From Stella humosa (lineage in GTDB: Bacteria > Pseudomonadota > Alphaproteobacteria > ATCC43930 > Allostellaceae), in the NCBI RefSeq assembly GCF_006738645.1, contig NZ_AP019700.1, positions 880,001-944,000 of the forward strand: a stretch of 64,000 nt of DNA, read 5' to 3'. The first letter of the stretch is position 1; every line of letters starts with the position of its first letter. Below the pieces are notes generated by a model. It was not told the DNA's origin. It saw only the letters and a list, made by a program, of their open reading frames with translations, and did not search any database. Shown here piece by piece: positions 1 to 8,982 of the stretch. The position numbers were made by a program, and so were the translations under genes.

Positions 1-1
1 C

Positions 2-943
2 GATTTTGCCCGCGCCTGGGACGACCTGGGCTGGCGCTGGAAGCGCGACAAGGCGAAGTGGCGCCCGTTCCCGCAGCCCTGGTGGACGGGCGGGCCGGTG
101 GCCGGCCGGATCGTAGCCTGGGGCGAGCAGGGGGTGGGGGACGAGGTGCTGGCCGCGGGCCTGTTGCCCGACCTCCAGGCGGCCGTGCCGGCCGGCGTCG
201 CGCTGGAATGCGACCCGCGCCTGGTGCCGCTGATCCGCCGGTCGATGCCGCACGTGCTGGTGGCCGCCCGCGTCGACCCGATCGACCCCGCCCTGCTGGC
301 ACCGGACATCGCCGCCCAGACGCCGATGGTCGACCTGGCGCGCCATCTTCGCCCCGACCGCGCGTCGTTCCGCCCCCATTCGGGCTATTTCCGGGCCGAT
401 CCGGCGCTGACCGCGCGCCTGCGCGCGCGCTACCGGGAGCCCGGGCTCGACGGGGCCGCGCCCGGCCTCGTCGTCGGGCTCTCCTGGTCCAGCACCAACC
501 GCAAGCTGGGCCAGCGCAAGACGCTCGAACTGCCCGCCTGGGCGCCCATCCTGGCCACGCCGGGCGTCCGTTTCGTCAGCCTGCAATATGGCGACGTGTC
601 GGACGAGGTGGAGGCCGTGCGGGCCGCGACCGGCGTCGCGGTGCGGGTCGATCCGGAGATCGACTCGCTGGTCGACATCGACGCCTATGCCGCCCAGGTG
701 GCGGCCATGGACCTGGTGATCACGATCAGCAACACCGCCGTCCACTTCGCGGGGGCACTGGGCGTGCCCGGCTGGCTGATGCTGCCACGGGGAAACGGCT
801 TGCTCTGGTACTGGCTGGTGTGTCAGGGAGAGCATTGCCCCTGGTATCCATCGATTCGCGTCTTCCGTCAGGATCGGGAAGGGGACTGGTCGGGGATGGT
901 CGAACGGCTCGCCAGCGCGCTCCGCAACCGCGCTGCGACGTAA
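2..943 (+). CDS. C-terminal part of a TPR-linked GT9-like glycosyltransferase (5' end outside window)
   Basis: The reading frame is open from the first complete codon, so the gene starts before the window. A GTG at 98 is in frame, but the preceding residues (tryptophan-rich, then FPQPWWTGG) are the linker seen between TPR repeats and the transferase domain in this family, so 98 is not the start. Visible motifs are WGEQGVGDEVLAAG near the domain start and a C-terminal stretch (TISNTAVHFAGALGVPGW, then WYPSIRVFRQ) shared in layout with the protein at 6573-7721. Family knowledge suggests transfer of a sugar to a surface polymer or protein. The substrate is unknown. It lies 84 bases before a type I secretion ABC gene. 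Confidence 0.7.
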   Translation, partial: DFARAWDDLGWRWKRDKAKWRPFPQPWWTGGPVAGRIVAWGEQGVGDEVLAAGLLPDLQAAVPAGVALECDPRLVPLIRRSMPHVLVAARVDPIDPALLAPDIAAQTPMVDLARHLRPDRASFRPHSGYFRADPALTARLRARYREPGLDGAAPGLVVGLSWSSTNRKLGQRKTLELPAWAPILATPGVRFVSLQYGDVSDEVEAVRAATGVAVRVDPEIDSLVDIDAYAAQVAAMDLVITISNTAVHFAGALGVPGWLMLPRGNGLLWYWLVCQGEHCPWYPSIRVFRQDREGDWSGMVERLASALRNRAAT

Positions 944-1027
944 GGCCACCGACGAATGCAGTCGATCGGGTCGACGCAACTATAGTATTGATGCCCGGCG
1001 GACGCGCCTGGGCAGATAGAAGGTTCG

Positions 1028-2815
1028 ATGAGCCAACAACTGAATTCCGTGCGGGCTCTCCTGCGCGCCTGCCGACCGGAGTTGGTGACGGTCGGCATCA
1101 TCACTTTCTTCATCAATATGTTGATGCTGACGCTGCCGCTCTACACGCTGCAGATGTTCTCGCGCGTGTTTGCCAGCGGCAGCATGTCCACCCTGGTCCT
1201 GCTCACCGTCATCGCCGTGTTCGCGATGATCGTGATGGGCATCCTCTATTTCGTCCGCTCTCGCGTCACCAACGAGATGAGCAACAAGATCGACGCGATG
1301 CTGGGCGAGAACCTGCTTCGCCTGTCGATCAAGAACGGCCTGCTGAACAACACCTCGCGCGATGCCCAGGGGCTGCGCGATCTGGCTCAGGTGCGCAACT
1401 TCCTGGCCGGCGGCGAACTGCCCAACCTGTTCGATACGCCCTGGGTCCCGATGTACCTCTTCATCATCTGGATCTTCGACCCGCTGCTGGGCTACGTCGC
1501 CATCGCCGGCGCCATCATCATGATCAGCTTCGCGATCGCCAACGAGGTGCTCTCCCGCCGTCCCTTGCGCATCTACAACACCGCCAGCGTGCTCGCCACG
1601 CAGGAGGCGGAATCGATGGTGAAGAACGCCGAAGCCATCGAATCCATGGGCATGATGAACGGCGTCGTGCGCCAGTGGCGCAAGATGCAGAGCGTCGTGC
1701 TCTCCTCCAACAGCCGTTCGAACAAGGTCAGCAGCTTCATCGGCACGACGTCGCGCACGGTCCGCCTGATGGTGCAGATCGCCGTGACCGCCGTCGGCGC
1801 CTACCAGGTCGTCAATCACTCCATCAGCCCCGGCGCGTTCGTTGTCGCCAACATCCTGATGGCCCGCGCGCTGGCCCCGGTCGACGCCGCCATCGGCACC
1901 TGGCGCAGCGTCGTCGCCTTCATGTCGGCCGCCCGCCGGCTGGACGCGATGATGCAGGACCTGCCGCGCATGCAGACCTCGTCGATGTCGCTGCCCGCAC
2001 CCAAGGGGCGGATCGCGGTCGATCGCGTGGTGTTCCGCCATCGCGTCGGCGGCGGCCTGGCCCCGGCCATCCTGAAGGGCGTCAGCTTCGCCATCGAGCC
2101 GGGCGAGGCCCTTGGCATCGTTGGGCCCAGCGGATCGGGCAAGTCCACCCTGGTCAAATGCATCGTCGGCGTCTGGCGGCCGTTCAGCGGTACCGTCCGG
2201 CTCGACGGGGCCGACGTCGCCCAGTGGGATTCCGAGGATCTCGGCCAGTATGTCGGCTACCTGCCGCAGGACGTGGACCTCTTCAACGCCTCGATCCGCG
2301 ACAACATCTCGCGCTTCCAGGAGGCCGATCCCAAGGACATCGTCGAGGCGGCCCAACTGGCCGGCGTCCATGACCTGATCCTGCGCATGCCCAACGGCTA
2401 CGAGACCAAGATCGGCACCAGCAACTACATCCTGTCGGGCGGCCAGCGGCAGCGCATCGGCCTGGCCCGGGCGCTGTTCGGCAGCCCCAAGATGCTGGTG
2501 CTGGACGAGCCCAACGCCAATCTCGACACCGAGGGCGAGGCGGCGCTGCGCCAGGCCTTGACCCACTGCAAGCAAAAGGGAGTGACGGTCATCGTCATCG
2601 CGCACCGCCCCAGCATCCTGTCCAACGTCGACAAGATGCTCTTCATGCGCGACGGTCAGGTCGAGCTGTTCGGCCCGCCCGCCGAGGTCATGGCCCGCCT
2701 GTCGCCGCCCGGCGGCGGCGCGGCGCGGCCCCGCGTGGTGTCCGCCCAGGGTGCCGGCGTCCCGGCCGAGCGGCGCGCCAACCCCGCCGCCGGCGGCGAG
2801 GTGGTGACGCCATGA
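1028..2815 (+). CDS. Type I secretion system permease/ATPase (PrtD-like ABC transporter)
   Basis: 595-residue half transporter: an N-terminal membrane domain with hydrophobic segments near residues 20-45 and 52-75 and more between 130 and 300, then an ATPase domain. Walker A GPSGSGKST is at 366-374, the signature LSGGQ at 469-473, Walker B MLVLDE at 489-494 and the H-loop histidine at 526. There is no N-terminal C39 peptidase, so the substrate should carry an uncleaved C-terminal signal, as in PrtD/HlyB-type export. The Pro/Gly/Ala-rich tail after about 560 looks like low-complexity extension. Its ATGA end overlaps the membrane-fusion gene. A possible -10 (TATAGT, 981-986) lies upstream without a convincing -35. 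Confidence 0.93.
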   Translation: MSQQLNSVRALLRACRPELVTVGIITFFINMLMLTLPLYTLQMFSRVFASGSMSTLVLLTVIAVFAMIVMGILYFVRSRVTNEMSNKIDAMLGENLLRLSIKNGLLNNTSRDAQGLRDLAQVRNFLAGGELPNLFDTPWVPMYLFIIWIFDPLLGYVAIAGAIIMISFAIANEVLSRRPLRIYNTASVLATQEAESMVKNAEAIESMGMMNGVVRQWRKMQSVVLSSNSRSNKVSSFIGTTSRTVRLMVQIAVTAVGAYQVVNHSISPGAFVVANILMARALAPVDAAIGTWRSVVAFMSAARRLDAMMQDLPRMQTSSMSLPAPKGRIAVDRVVFRHRVGGGLAPAILKGVSFAIEPGEALGIVGPSGSGKSTLVKCIVGVWRPFSGTVRLDGADVAQWDSEDLGQYVGYLPQDVDLFNASIRDNISRFQEADPKDIVEAAQLAGVHDLILRMPNGYETKIGTSNYILSGGQRQRIGLARALFGSPKMLVLDEPNANLDTEGEAALRQALTHCKQKGVTVIVIAHRPSILSNVDKMLFMRDGQVELFGPPAEVMARLSPPGGGAARPRVVSAQGAGVPAERRANPAAGGEVVTP

Positions 2816-4236
2816 GCGACGTCACCTCGATCAACCACCTGCCCGCCAACAAGAAGGGCGACACGACCCTCGCCGAAGCGATGATGGTCGACGGCGCGGT
2901 GGCGCCGGAGGAAGAGGCCAATCTCTACAACATCGATGCGATCCGCCGCTCGATCCGGCGCTGGACCATCGTCGGCATCGTCACCATCGTCACCTTCTTC
3001 GGCGGCTTCGTCGGCTGGGCCGCCGTGGCCGACCTCGACAGCGCGTCGGTCGCCCCGGGCACCGTCGGCGTCTTCCTCAACCGCCAGGCCGTCCAGCATC
3101 TCGAGGGCGGCATCGTCCGCGAGATCAAGGCGCGCGACGGCGACCAGGTGAAGGCGGGCGATGTCGTCATCGAGCTCGACGACACCCAGGCGCGCGCCAA
3201 CCTGCAGATCAACCAGAAGCGCTATACCGGCCTGATCGCGACCGAGGCCCGGCTGCTGGCCGAGCGCGACCTGCGCGAGCGGATCGACTATCCCCAGGCG
3301 CTGGTGAAGGCGGCCGAGACCGACTCCGAGACCAAGGACATCCTGCTGTCGCAGACCAACGTCTTCGAGGCCCGGCGGGCGTCGATGAAGGGGCAGGAGG
3401 GCATCCTGCGCCAGCGCATGGTGCAGTCGCGCGAGCAGATCGGCGGCTTCGAGGCCCAGCAGCGGGCGCGGGCCGACCAGATCCGCCTGATCAACGAGGA
3501 AGTGGCGACCGTCCAGCGCCTGCTGGAAACCGGCAACGCCCTGAAGCCGCGCCTGCTGGCGCTGCAGCGGGCCAAGGCCGAACTGGAAGGGCAGCGCGGC
3601 GACCTCGTCGCCAACATCGCCCGCGTGAAGCAGGTGATCGGCGAATCCGAGCTGCAGATCCTCAACATCAACACCGAGATGCAGCGCACGGTCACGCAGG
3701 AGCTGCGCGACACCCAGACCCAGATGCTGGACACGGCCGAACGCATCCGCGTCGCCCAGGACGTGCTGCGGCGGACCGCCGTGATTGCCCCCGTCGACGG
3801 CGAGGTCGTGAACCTGAAGTACTTCGCGGTCGGTGCCGTCGTGCGCCCGGGCGATACCATCATGGAGGTGGTGCCCAGCAACGACGTGCGCATCATCGAC
3901 GTGAAGGTGAACCCCAACGACATCGACACGGTGCGCGTGGGGGCGACTGCCCGGGTGCGTCTCACCGCCTTCAACCAGCGCGTGACGCCGCAGATCGACG
4001 GCAAGGTCATCCAGGTCTCGGCCGACGCCATCGTCGATCCGCAGAGCGGCATCCCGACCTACCATGCCCGCATCGCCGTCCCGATGGAGGCCCTGCGCGC
4101 GGCCGACCTCGACCCGAGCCAGCTCCTGCCCGGCATGCCGGCGACGGCGATGATCTGGACCGGTCAGCGGACCGCGCTCGAATACTTCCTCCAGCCCTTC
4201 ATGACGGCCTTCCGCACCGCCTTCCGCGAGGACTGA
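2812..4236 (+). CDS. HlyD-family type I secretion membrane fusion protein
   Basis: 474 residues: a cytoplasmic N-terminus of about 50, one transmembrane helix (around WTIVGIVTIVTFFGGFVGW), a lipoyl-like half motif (VQHLEGGIVREI), a long Gln/Glu/Arg-rich alpha-helical hairpin at about 130-310, the second lipoyl half (VIAPVDGEVVNL) and a beta-barrel C-terminal domain. Such proteins bridge the inner-membrane ABC transporter to a TolC-type outer-membrane channel. The start overlaps the ABC gene stop by 4 bases (ATGA), implying coupled translation. No TolC homologue or RTX substrate is seen in the window, so these must be supplied elsewhere. A strong terminator follows. Confidence 0.93.
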   Translation: MSDVTSINHLPANKKGDTTLAEAMMVDGAVAPEEEANLYNIDAIRRSIRRWTIVGIVTIVTFFGGFVGWAAVADLDSASVAPGTVGVFLNRQAVQHLEGGIVREIKARDGDQVKAGDVVIELDDTQARANLQINQKRYTGLIATEARLLAERDLRERIDYPQALVKAAETDSETKDILLSQTNVFEARRASMKGQEGILRQRMVQSREQIGGFEAQQRARADQIRLINEEVATVQRLLETGNALKPRLLALQRAKAELEGQRGDLVANIARVKQVIGESELQILNINTEMQRTVTQELRDTQTQMLDTAERIRVAQDVLRRTAVIAPVDGEVVNLKYFAVGAVVRPGDTIMEVVPSNDVRIIDVKVNPNDIDTVRVGATARVRLTAFNQRVTPQIDGKVIQVSADAIVDPQSGIPTYHARIAVPMEALRAADLDPSQLLPGMPATAMIWTGQRTALEYFLQPFMTAFRTAFRED

Positions 4237-4249
4237 CGACCGGACAGGA

Positions 4250-4285
4250 AAAAGCCCCGCTGCCCGTTCGGGCGGCGGGGCTTTT
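4250..4285. terminator. Bidirectional intrinsic terminator between convergent genes
   Basis: AAAAGCCCCGCTGCCCG pairs with CGGGCGGCGGGGCTTTT (one T-G wobble) around a TTCG-type loop. The A-run on the left and T-run on the right let it work on both strands. It sits between the secretion operon (ending 4236) and the leftward glycosyltransferase (ending 4304). Confidence 0.88.
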
Positions 4286-4303
4286 GCGCGTCTGGAAGGC
4301 CCG

Positions 4304-5551
4304 TCAGAGCGGCAGCGGCGGCTTCTCCCCCGGGGGGATGCGGCCAGCGGCCAGGTCCTTCAGGAGCGCTATCTGGCGCGCCATGCAGTGCTTGAGCTGG
4401 TAGGAATCGAGCACCGTCTGGCGGGCGTTGCGGCGGATGCGGGCCATGCCGTCGGGATGGTCCAGCACCTCCTCGACCCGGTCGGCGATGTCGGCATCGT
4501 CGAAGAAATCCGCCAGCAGGCCGTTCTCGCGGTCGACCAGCACCTCCTGCACCGGCGGGGTGCGCGAGCCGACGATCACGCAGCCGGTCGACATCGCCTC
4601 CAGGAACGACCAGGACAGCACGAACGGGTAGGTCAGGTAGACGTGGCAGCTCGAGACCTGCAACACCTTGAGGAAGGTGGGGTAGGGGACCTGACCCAGG
4701 AAGTGCACGCGGTCCGGGTCGATCTTGACCTGCTTCAGCAGTTCCTCGCGGTAGGTCTTCTTGTCGGGCAGCGGCGAGCCGTAGCTGACGCCGTCGCCGC
4801 CGACGACGACGAACTGTGCGTTCGGCCGGCTTTTGCACAGCCGCTCCAGCACCTTCATGTAGACCGGGAAGCCGCGATAGGGCTCCAGGTTGCGCGAGAC
4901 GTAGGTGACGATCTCCTCGCCCTTGCGCAGCACCTTGCCGTTGGGGAGCTTCAGCTCCGCCCCGTCGATGGGCGCGCAGACATCGGCGTTGATGCCGTCA
5001 TGGATGACCGAGATCTTCGAGCGCAGCTCGGGCGGGTTCTGCTGCCACTGCCAGCGCGTGGGCGAGATCGCCCAGTCGCAGGAGATCAGGCTCAGCAGGT
5101 TGTTGGCGTTCTTGGCGCGGATGCGGCAGACGCGGTCCAGGTCCATCTTCTGGCCGGGCTCGAAATGGACGTCCGAGCCGAAGGCGTTGTAGTAGAATTC
5201 GGTGTAGTTCAGCAGCTTGCTGTCGGGGAACACGTCCTTGATGAACATGCCCTCGCCCCAGCCGGGATGGCAGAAGATGACGTCCGGCGTGAACCCCTTG
5301 GCCTTCACCGCGACGGCGGCGCGCGCCACGGCCTGGCCGTACAGCACCTGCTCCTCGAACGGCTTCACGTAGGGATGGATCTTGTCGCTGACGGCGCGCG
5401 CCAGCTTGTATTCCGCCTTGGTGACGCCGGCCAGGTTGGGTTTCCCCTCCCGGGTGATGTACCAGACCTCGTTCTGCTGCTCGGCGGCCAGGCGCGGTGC
5501 GAGATACTTGAACTGGGCCGGACAATTCTGATGGATGAACAGGATGCGCAT
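4304..5551 (-). CDS. Glycosyltransferase family 4 (GT-B fold)
   Basis: 415-residue protein starting MRILFIHQNCPAQ, a typical first beta strand of a GT-B Rossmann domain. The C-terminal half has the donor-binding pattern: VSRNLEPYRGF, a GDG loop, and the E-x7-E type segment SFLEAMSTGCVIVGS followed by VDRENGLL. This predicts a retaining transferase that uses a nucleotide sugar. The acceptor is not deducible. It is transcribed leftward, alone, toward the bidirectional terminator, opposite to the flanking secretion genes and the GT-A-like gene. The 110-base upstream gap to the divergent gene contains an 8-base inverted repeat. Confidence 0.87.
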   Translation of the reverse strand: MRILFIHQNCPAQFKYLAPRLAAEQQNEVWYITREGKPNLAGVTKAEYKLARAVSDKIHPYVKPFEEQVLYGQAVARAAVAVKAKGFTPDVIFCHPGWGEGMFIKDVFPDSKLLNYTEFYYNAFGSDVHFEPGQKMDLDRVCRIRAKNANNLLSLISCDWAISPTRWQWQQNPPELRSKISVIHDGINADVCAPIDGAELKLPNGKVLRKGEEIVTYVSRNLEPYRGFPVYMKVLERLCKSRPNAQFVVVGGDGVSYGSPLPDKKTYREELLKQVKIDPDRVHFLGQVPYPTFLKVLQVSSCHVYLTYPFVLSWSFLEAMSTGCVIVGSRTPPVQEVLVDRENGLLADFFDDADIADRVEEVLDHPDGMARIRRNARQTVLDSYQLKHCMARQIALLKDLAAGRIPPGEKPPLPL

Positions 5552-5606
5552 CGGCGATCACGATCGGCATGAGGAGGGGCACGACCCGGCGAGACTCGCT
5601 GGATCG

Positions 5607-5627
5607 CCGGCCGCGGCATGCGGCCGG
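5607..5627. repeat. Short perfect inverted repeat in divergent intergenic region
   Basis: CCGGCCGC, a 5-base spacer, then GCGGCCGG. It lies between the two divergent sugar-transferase-type genes, where an operator could sit. In DNA this GC-rich it may also be chance. Confidence 0.35.
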
Positions 5628-5662
5628 ATGGTCGTGTCAGGCGGAAACGGGAGCAACCTGGT

Positions 5663-6568
5663 ATGGCCGTGAAGATCCGTTTTACGCCATTTCCCCCGGC
5701 ACCACGGCGCCGACGGGTTCTATTCACGATTGCGCATTACTACGCGGCGTCCCGGGACGGCAAGTACGGTTCGACGCGGGCATCGGCGCGCGATGCCCGG
5801 CGCGACGCCCTGGCGCGGACGATCTCGTGCCTGCATGACGCGGTGGTGCAGCCGCAATGCCTGGTGCACGGGCCGATCCACGGCTTCCTGCCGGCCAACG
5901 ATGCCGACGCGACCGAGATCGAGGTCGTCGTCTGCACCACGGGCGACGACCACCTGGTGGACGAACTCGACCTTCCGCCCGGCACCTTCCGCCACCACCG
6001 CACCCAGGCCGAGCCCAAGCTGCTGGGTTATGAATGCCATGCCGTCCTGCGCGACGCGGCCGCCGGCTATGACCGCGTCTGCTACCTTGAGGACGACATC
6101 GCCATCGAGGACAGCAGCTTCTTCGCCAAGCTCGACTGGTTCCACGGCTGGGCCGGGGCCGACAGCGTGCTGCAGCCCAACCGCTTCGAGACGAGCGAGC
6201 GCGGCCCGGTGCGCCGGCTCTATATCGACGGCGAGCCGGCGATGCCGGCCAAGCTCGGCTACGTGCCGGACCGCTCCGACCGCCCCTGGATCTCGGCCGA
6301 CGGGCTGGGCCAGCCGCTATGGTTCGGCCGGGTCGCCAATGCCCATTCCGGCTGCTTCTTCCTGACCCGCGAGCAGATGGCGCACTGGGCAGCCCAGCCC
6401 GATTTCCTGTCGCGCGAGTCGGTCTTCGTCGGGCCACTGGAAAGTGCCGCCACGCTTGGCCTGCTGCGGCATTTCCGGGTCTACAAGCCGGCCCGCGGCA
6501 ATGCCGCCTTCCTGGAGGTGCGGCACCTGCACCGGCGCTATCTCGACACCATGCTGGAGTTCGTGTGA
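5663..6568 (+). CDS. Putative GT-A-type glycosyltransferase, specificity unknown
   Basis: An upstream ATG at 5618 is in frame, but the one at 5663 follows a GGGAG ribosome-binding sequence at a suitable distance and opens the first credible strand, so I use it (301 residues). Features seen are RRRVLFTIAHYY near the N-terminus, an acidic motif YLEDDIAIED about 45% in (like a metal-binding DxD), and NAHSGCFFLTREQM followed by a conserved-looking acidic/aromatic stretch. This layout resembles GT-A transferases, but I do not recognise a named family. The next gene begins 4 bases after its stop, suggesting co-expression with a TPR/glycosyltransferase protein. Confidence 0.6.
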   Translation: MAVKIRFTPFPPAPRRRRVLFTIAHYYAASRDGKYGSTRASARDARRDALARTISCLHDAVVQPQCLVHGPIHGFLPANDADATEIEVVVCTTGDDHLVDELDLPPGTFRHHRTQAEPKLLGYECHAVLRDAAAGYDRVCYLEDDIAIEDSSFFAKLDWFHGWAGADSVLQPNRFETSERGPVRRLYIDGEPAMPAKLGYVPDRSDRPWISADGLGQPLWFGRVANAHSGCFFLTREQMAHWAAQPDFLSRESVFVGPLESAATLGLLRHFRVYKPARGNAAFLEVRHLHRRYLDTMLEFV

Positions 6569-6572
6569 CGGC

Positions 6573-7721
6573 ATGGATCCATCGGGCGATGCGCCGGTCG
6601 ACCTGAAGCTGGCGGCGCGCGTGGCCTTCCGCGAGGGCCGGTTCACCGATGCGCTGGCGCTGTTCGAGCGCCTGGCCGCGGCAGCGCCGGACCTGTGGTC
6701 GGCCCCCTACAATACCGGGTTGCTGCTGTCGCATCTGGGCCGGCCGGCCGAGGCGGAGGTCGCCCTGCGCCGGGCAATCGCGCTGGCGCCCGAGCGGGGT
6801 GAACTGCGCAACGATCTGGCGCTGGCCCTCCTGGCCCAGGGCCGCGAGGACGAGGGGTGGGAGGCTTATCTGTGGCGCCGCCAGGCCCCGCGCGCGCCGG
6901 AGGACCGGCCGCGCGAACCCTTGCCGGCCGATCTCGCCGGGGCCGGGATCCTGCTGCTGAACGAGCAGGGGCTGGGCGACAGCCTGTTCTTCCTGCGCTA
7001 CGCGGCTGAGTTGTCGCGGCGCGGTGCCCGCCTCTTCCACGAGCCCTTCGCCAAGCTGGCCGGCATCCTGTCGGGCGTGCCGTGGCTGGAGCCGGTGCCG
7101 CGGCCGGCGCCGGACTGGCGGGTGCCGCTGGGCGACCTGCCCTATCTGACGGGCCTGTGCCATCCCCCGGCCTTGCGGCTGTCCCCCGCGCCCGCCCGCC
7201 AGGCGGCCGTCGCGCTGCGATTGGCCCGGGCCGGGCCGCCGCCCTATCTGGGCGTCACCTGGCATGCCGGCGTCCGGGCGCCGGGCAACCTGATCAAGGA
7301 CGCGTCGCCGGCCGCCCTGGGCGCGGCCCTGGCCGGTTGGCCGGGGACGCTGGTGCTCCTGCAACGGGTGCAGGAGCCGGGCACGGTGGCGGCTTTCGCC
7401 GCAGCCGCGGGGCGTGCGCCGGCCGACTTCTCGGACCTGCACGAGGCGCTGGACGACATGCTGTGCCTGCTCGACCGGCTCGACGCCCATGCCGCCGTCA
7501 GCAACACCAACGTCCATCTGCGCGCCGGGCTGGGGCGACCACAGCATGTCCTGGTGCCGTGGCCGGCGGAGTTCCGCTGGCCGGCCGCGCCGGACCGATC
7601 ACCGTGGTTCCCGGACTGCCGGCTCTATCGCCAGCGGCCCGACGGCGACTGGGGGCCTGCCCTGGCCGACCTGGCGGCCGACCTGGGCAGCCGGAGCGCC
7701 CTCAGCCCGAGCGGCGCATGA
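6573..7721 (+). CDS. TPR-repeat protein with GT9-like glycosyltransferase domain
   Basis: Longer in-frame starts exist inside the preceding gene. ATG 6573, four bases after that gene's stop, gives 382 residues and is preferred. Residues about 10-110 form TPR-like helices with the usual Ala/Leu/Tyr/Pro spacing (ALALFERLAAAAPD, AEVALRRAIALAPE). From about 120 comes LLLNEQGLGDSLFFLRYA, the family-typical start of the transferase-like domain, and the C-terminus carries SNTNVHLRAGLGRP and a closing YRQRPDGDW. It parallels the partial protein at 2-943, so the locus carries two paralogues. Its last 20 bases overlap the convergent methyltransferase gene. Confidence 0.75.
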   Translation: MDPSGDAPVDLKLAARVAFREGRFTDALALFERLAAAAPDLWSAPYNTGLLLSHLGRPAEAEVALRRAIALAPERGELRNDLALALLAQGREDEGWEAYLWRRQAPRAPEDRPREPLPADLAGAGILLLNEQGLGDSLFFLRYAAELSRRGARLFHEPFAKLAGILSGVPWLEPVPRPAPDWRVPLGDLPYLTGLCHPPALRLSPAPARQAAVALRLARAGPPPYLGVTWHAGVRAPGNLIKDASPAALGAALAGWPGTLVLLQRVQEPGTVAAFAAAAGRAPADFSDLHEALDDMLCLLDRLDAHAAVSNTNVHLRAGLGRPQHVLVPWPAEFRWPAAPDRSPWFPDCRLYRQRPDGDWGPALADLAADLGSRSALSPSGA

Positions 7722-8982
7722 ACCAGGGGCGGCGCTGCAGGGCGCGGACGCGCTCGATCTCCTCGCGTGTGCGCCCCATCTCGCTGGTGGTGGTGTTGAG
7801 CGCGGTCCAGATGCCCTTCAGCCAGGCATTCATCGATTCCTGCAGGCTTTCCGAATAGGCGGCCAGCCGCTCGGTCTCGCGCGACAGGCGGCCCAGCTCG
7901 GGCACCGACTCGTCGAGCCGCCGCTCCAGCGCCTGCATCCGGCTCTCGACGGCCGCCAGCCCGCCGGCCACGCCGTTCAGCCGTTCCTCGACCGTGTCGA
8001 AGCGCTGGTCGACGGCATCGAGCCGGATGCGCATGGTGTCGAGGTCGCGGCTGGTCGTGTCGAAGTATTTCGGCGTCGTCGCCGGATTGTCGACATGGTC
8101 CTGGCCGACCCAGCTCGCCAGCGGCCGGCGCGTCTCGACCGGCGGCAGGAAGCGATCCTCGAAGATGCCCGGAAGCGGCACCGCGCGCAGCGGTCGCGCC
8201 TCGCCCTTGCGCGCGATGAAGGTCTCGCGGTCGCCATAGCTGAGGATGGCGGGGTAGAGGCATTCGGTGACCGTCGCAAAGCCCGACCGGGCCAGCGCGT
8301 TCACCAGCGACGGCTTGCTGAGCCAGAACGAATAGGCGTTGTCGAGCGAGGCCCATTCCCGCTTTTCCCGCACCGTCAGGTCGGCGCCGTCCTCATGCTC
8401 GCGCCGGCTGACGCCGAAATACTCCTGGCCCCGGTACTCGAACCGCTCGGTCACGGTCTGGGCATAGTGGGTTTCGACGATCGCCAAGTCGTCGCACATG
8501 CCGGCCATGTTCTCGAACACCCGGAACACGTCGCCGGCATCGAGATGGTAGACGAGGCCGCAATTGAGGATGACGTCGAAGCGGCCGTAAAGGGCCTCGG
8601 TCGCCTCGCGGGCGTCGCCCTGCTCGAAGCGCACGCGCGACAGTCCCAGCGCCTCGGCGGCGAAGCGGGCGCGGGCCAGCGGTGCTGCCCGTCCCTCGAC
8701 CCCCACCACCTCGGCGCCGTGAAGGCCGAACTCAATGGCATAGAGCCCCTCGCTGCAACCGAGGTCGAGGATGCGAAGCCGGTCGAGCGGCTTGCGGGCG
8801 ATGCTGCCGACCACGTCCAGCAGGTGCTTGGCCGTGTTCTCGGCACCCACCACGCGGGCGTCGATGGTGTAGACGCCATGGCCCAGATGGATGTTGTGGC
8901 CGACCCAGGCGCCATGCTCGGCGGCGACGGCATCGCGGCGGCGGATCAGTTCGTCTCGGGACAGGCTCGGCTGGGGTGTCAT
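7702..8982 (-). CDS. Class I SAM-dependent methyltransferase with C-terminal coiled coil
   Basis: 426 residues. The SAM-binding motif I is ILDLGCSEG (about 71-79), followed by VVGVEGR and ILNCGLVYHLDAGD, all typical of class I methyltransferases. From about residue 312 to the end the sequence becomes heptad-like and charged (RIRLDAVDQRFDTVEERL, MQALERRLDE, EEIERVRALQ), predicting a coiled coil of over 100 residues. Its start overlaps the upstream oxygenase stop by ATGA, so the two are translationally coupled. The layout recalls polymer-modifying enzymes in which a coiled coil acts as a spacer or membrane anchor, but no kinase domain is visible. Its 3' end overlaps the convergent TPR gene by 20 bases. 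Confidence 0.82.
   Translation of the reverse strand: MTPQPSLSRDELIRRRDAVAAEHGAWVGHNIHLGHGVYTIDARVVGAENTAKHLLDVVGSIARKPLDRLRILDLGCSEGLYAIEFGLHGAEVVGVEGRAAPLARARFAAEALGLSRVRFEQGDAREATEALYGRFDVILNCGLVYHLDAGDVFRVFENMAGMCDDLAIVETHYAQTVTERFEYRGQEYFGVSRREHEDGADLTVREKREWASLDNAYSFWLSKPSLVNALARSGFATVTECLYPAILSYGDRETFIARKGEARPLRAVPLPGIFEDRFLPPVETRRPLASWVGQDHVDNPATTPKYFDTTSRDLDTMRIRLDAVDQRFDTVEERLNGVAGGLAAVESRMQALERRLDESVPELGRLSRETERLAAYSESLQESMNAWLKGIWTALNTTTSEMGRTREEIERVRALQRRPWFMRRSG

Noticed and set aside
58-2373. 771-codon plus-strand frame across the TPR-transferase end and the ABC gene
   Set aside because: It runs in the wrong frame through two recognisable genes and gives Arg/Gly/Pro-rich nonsense.
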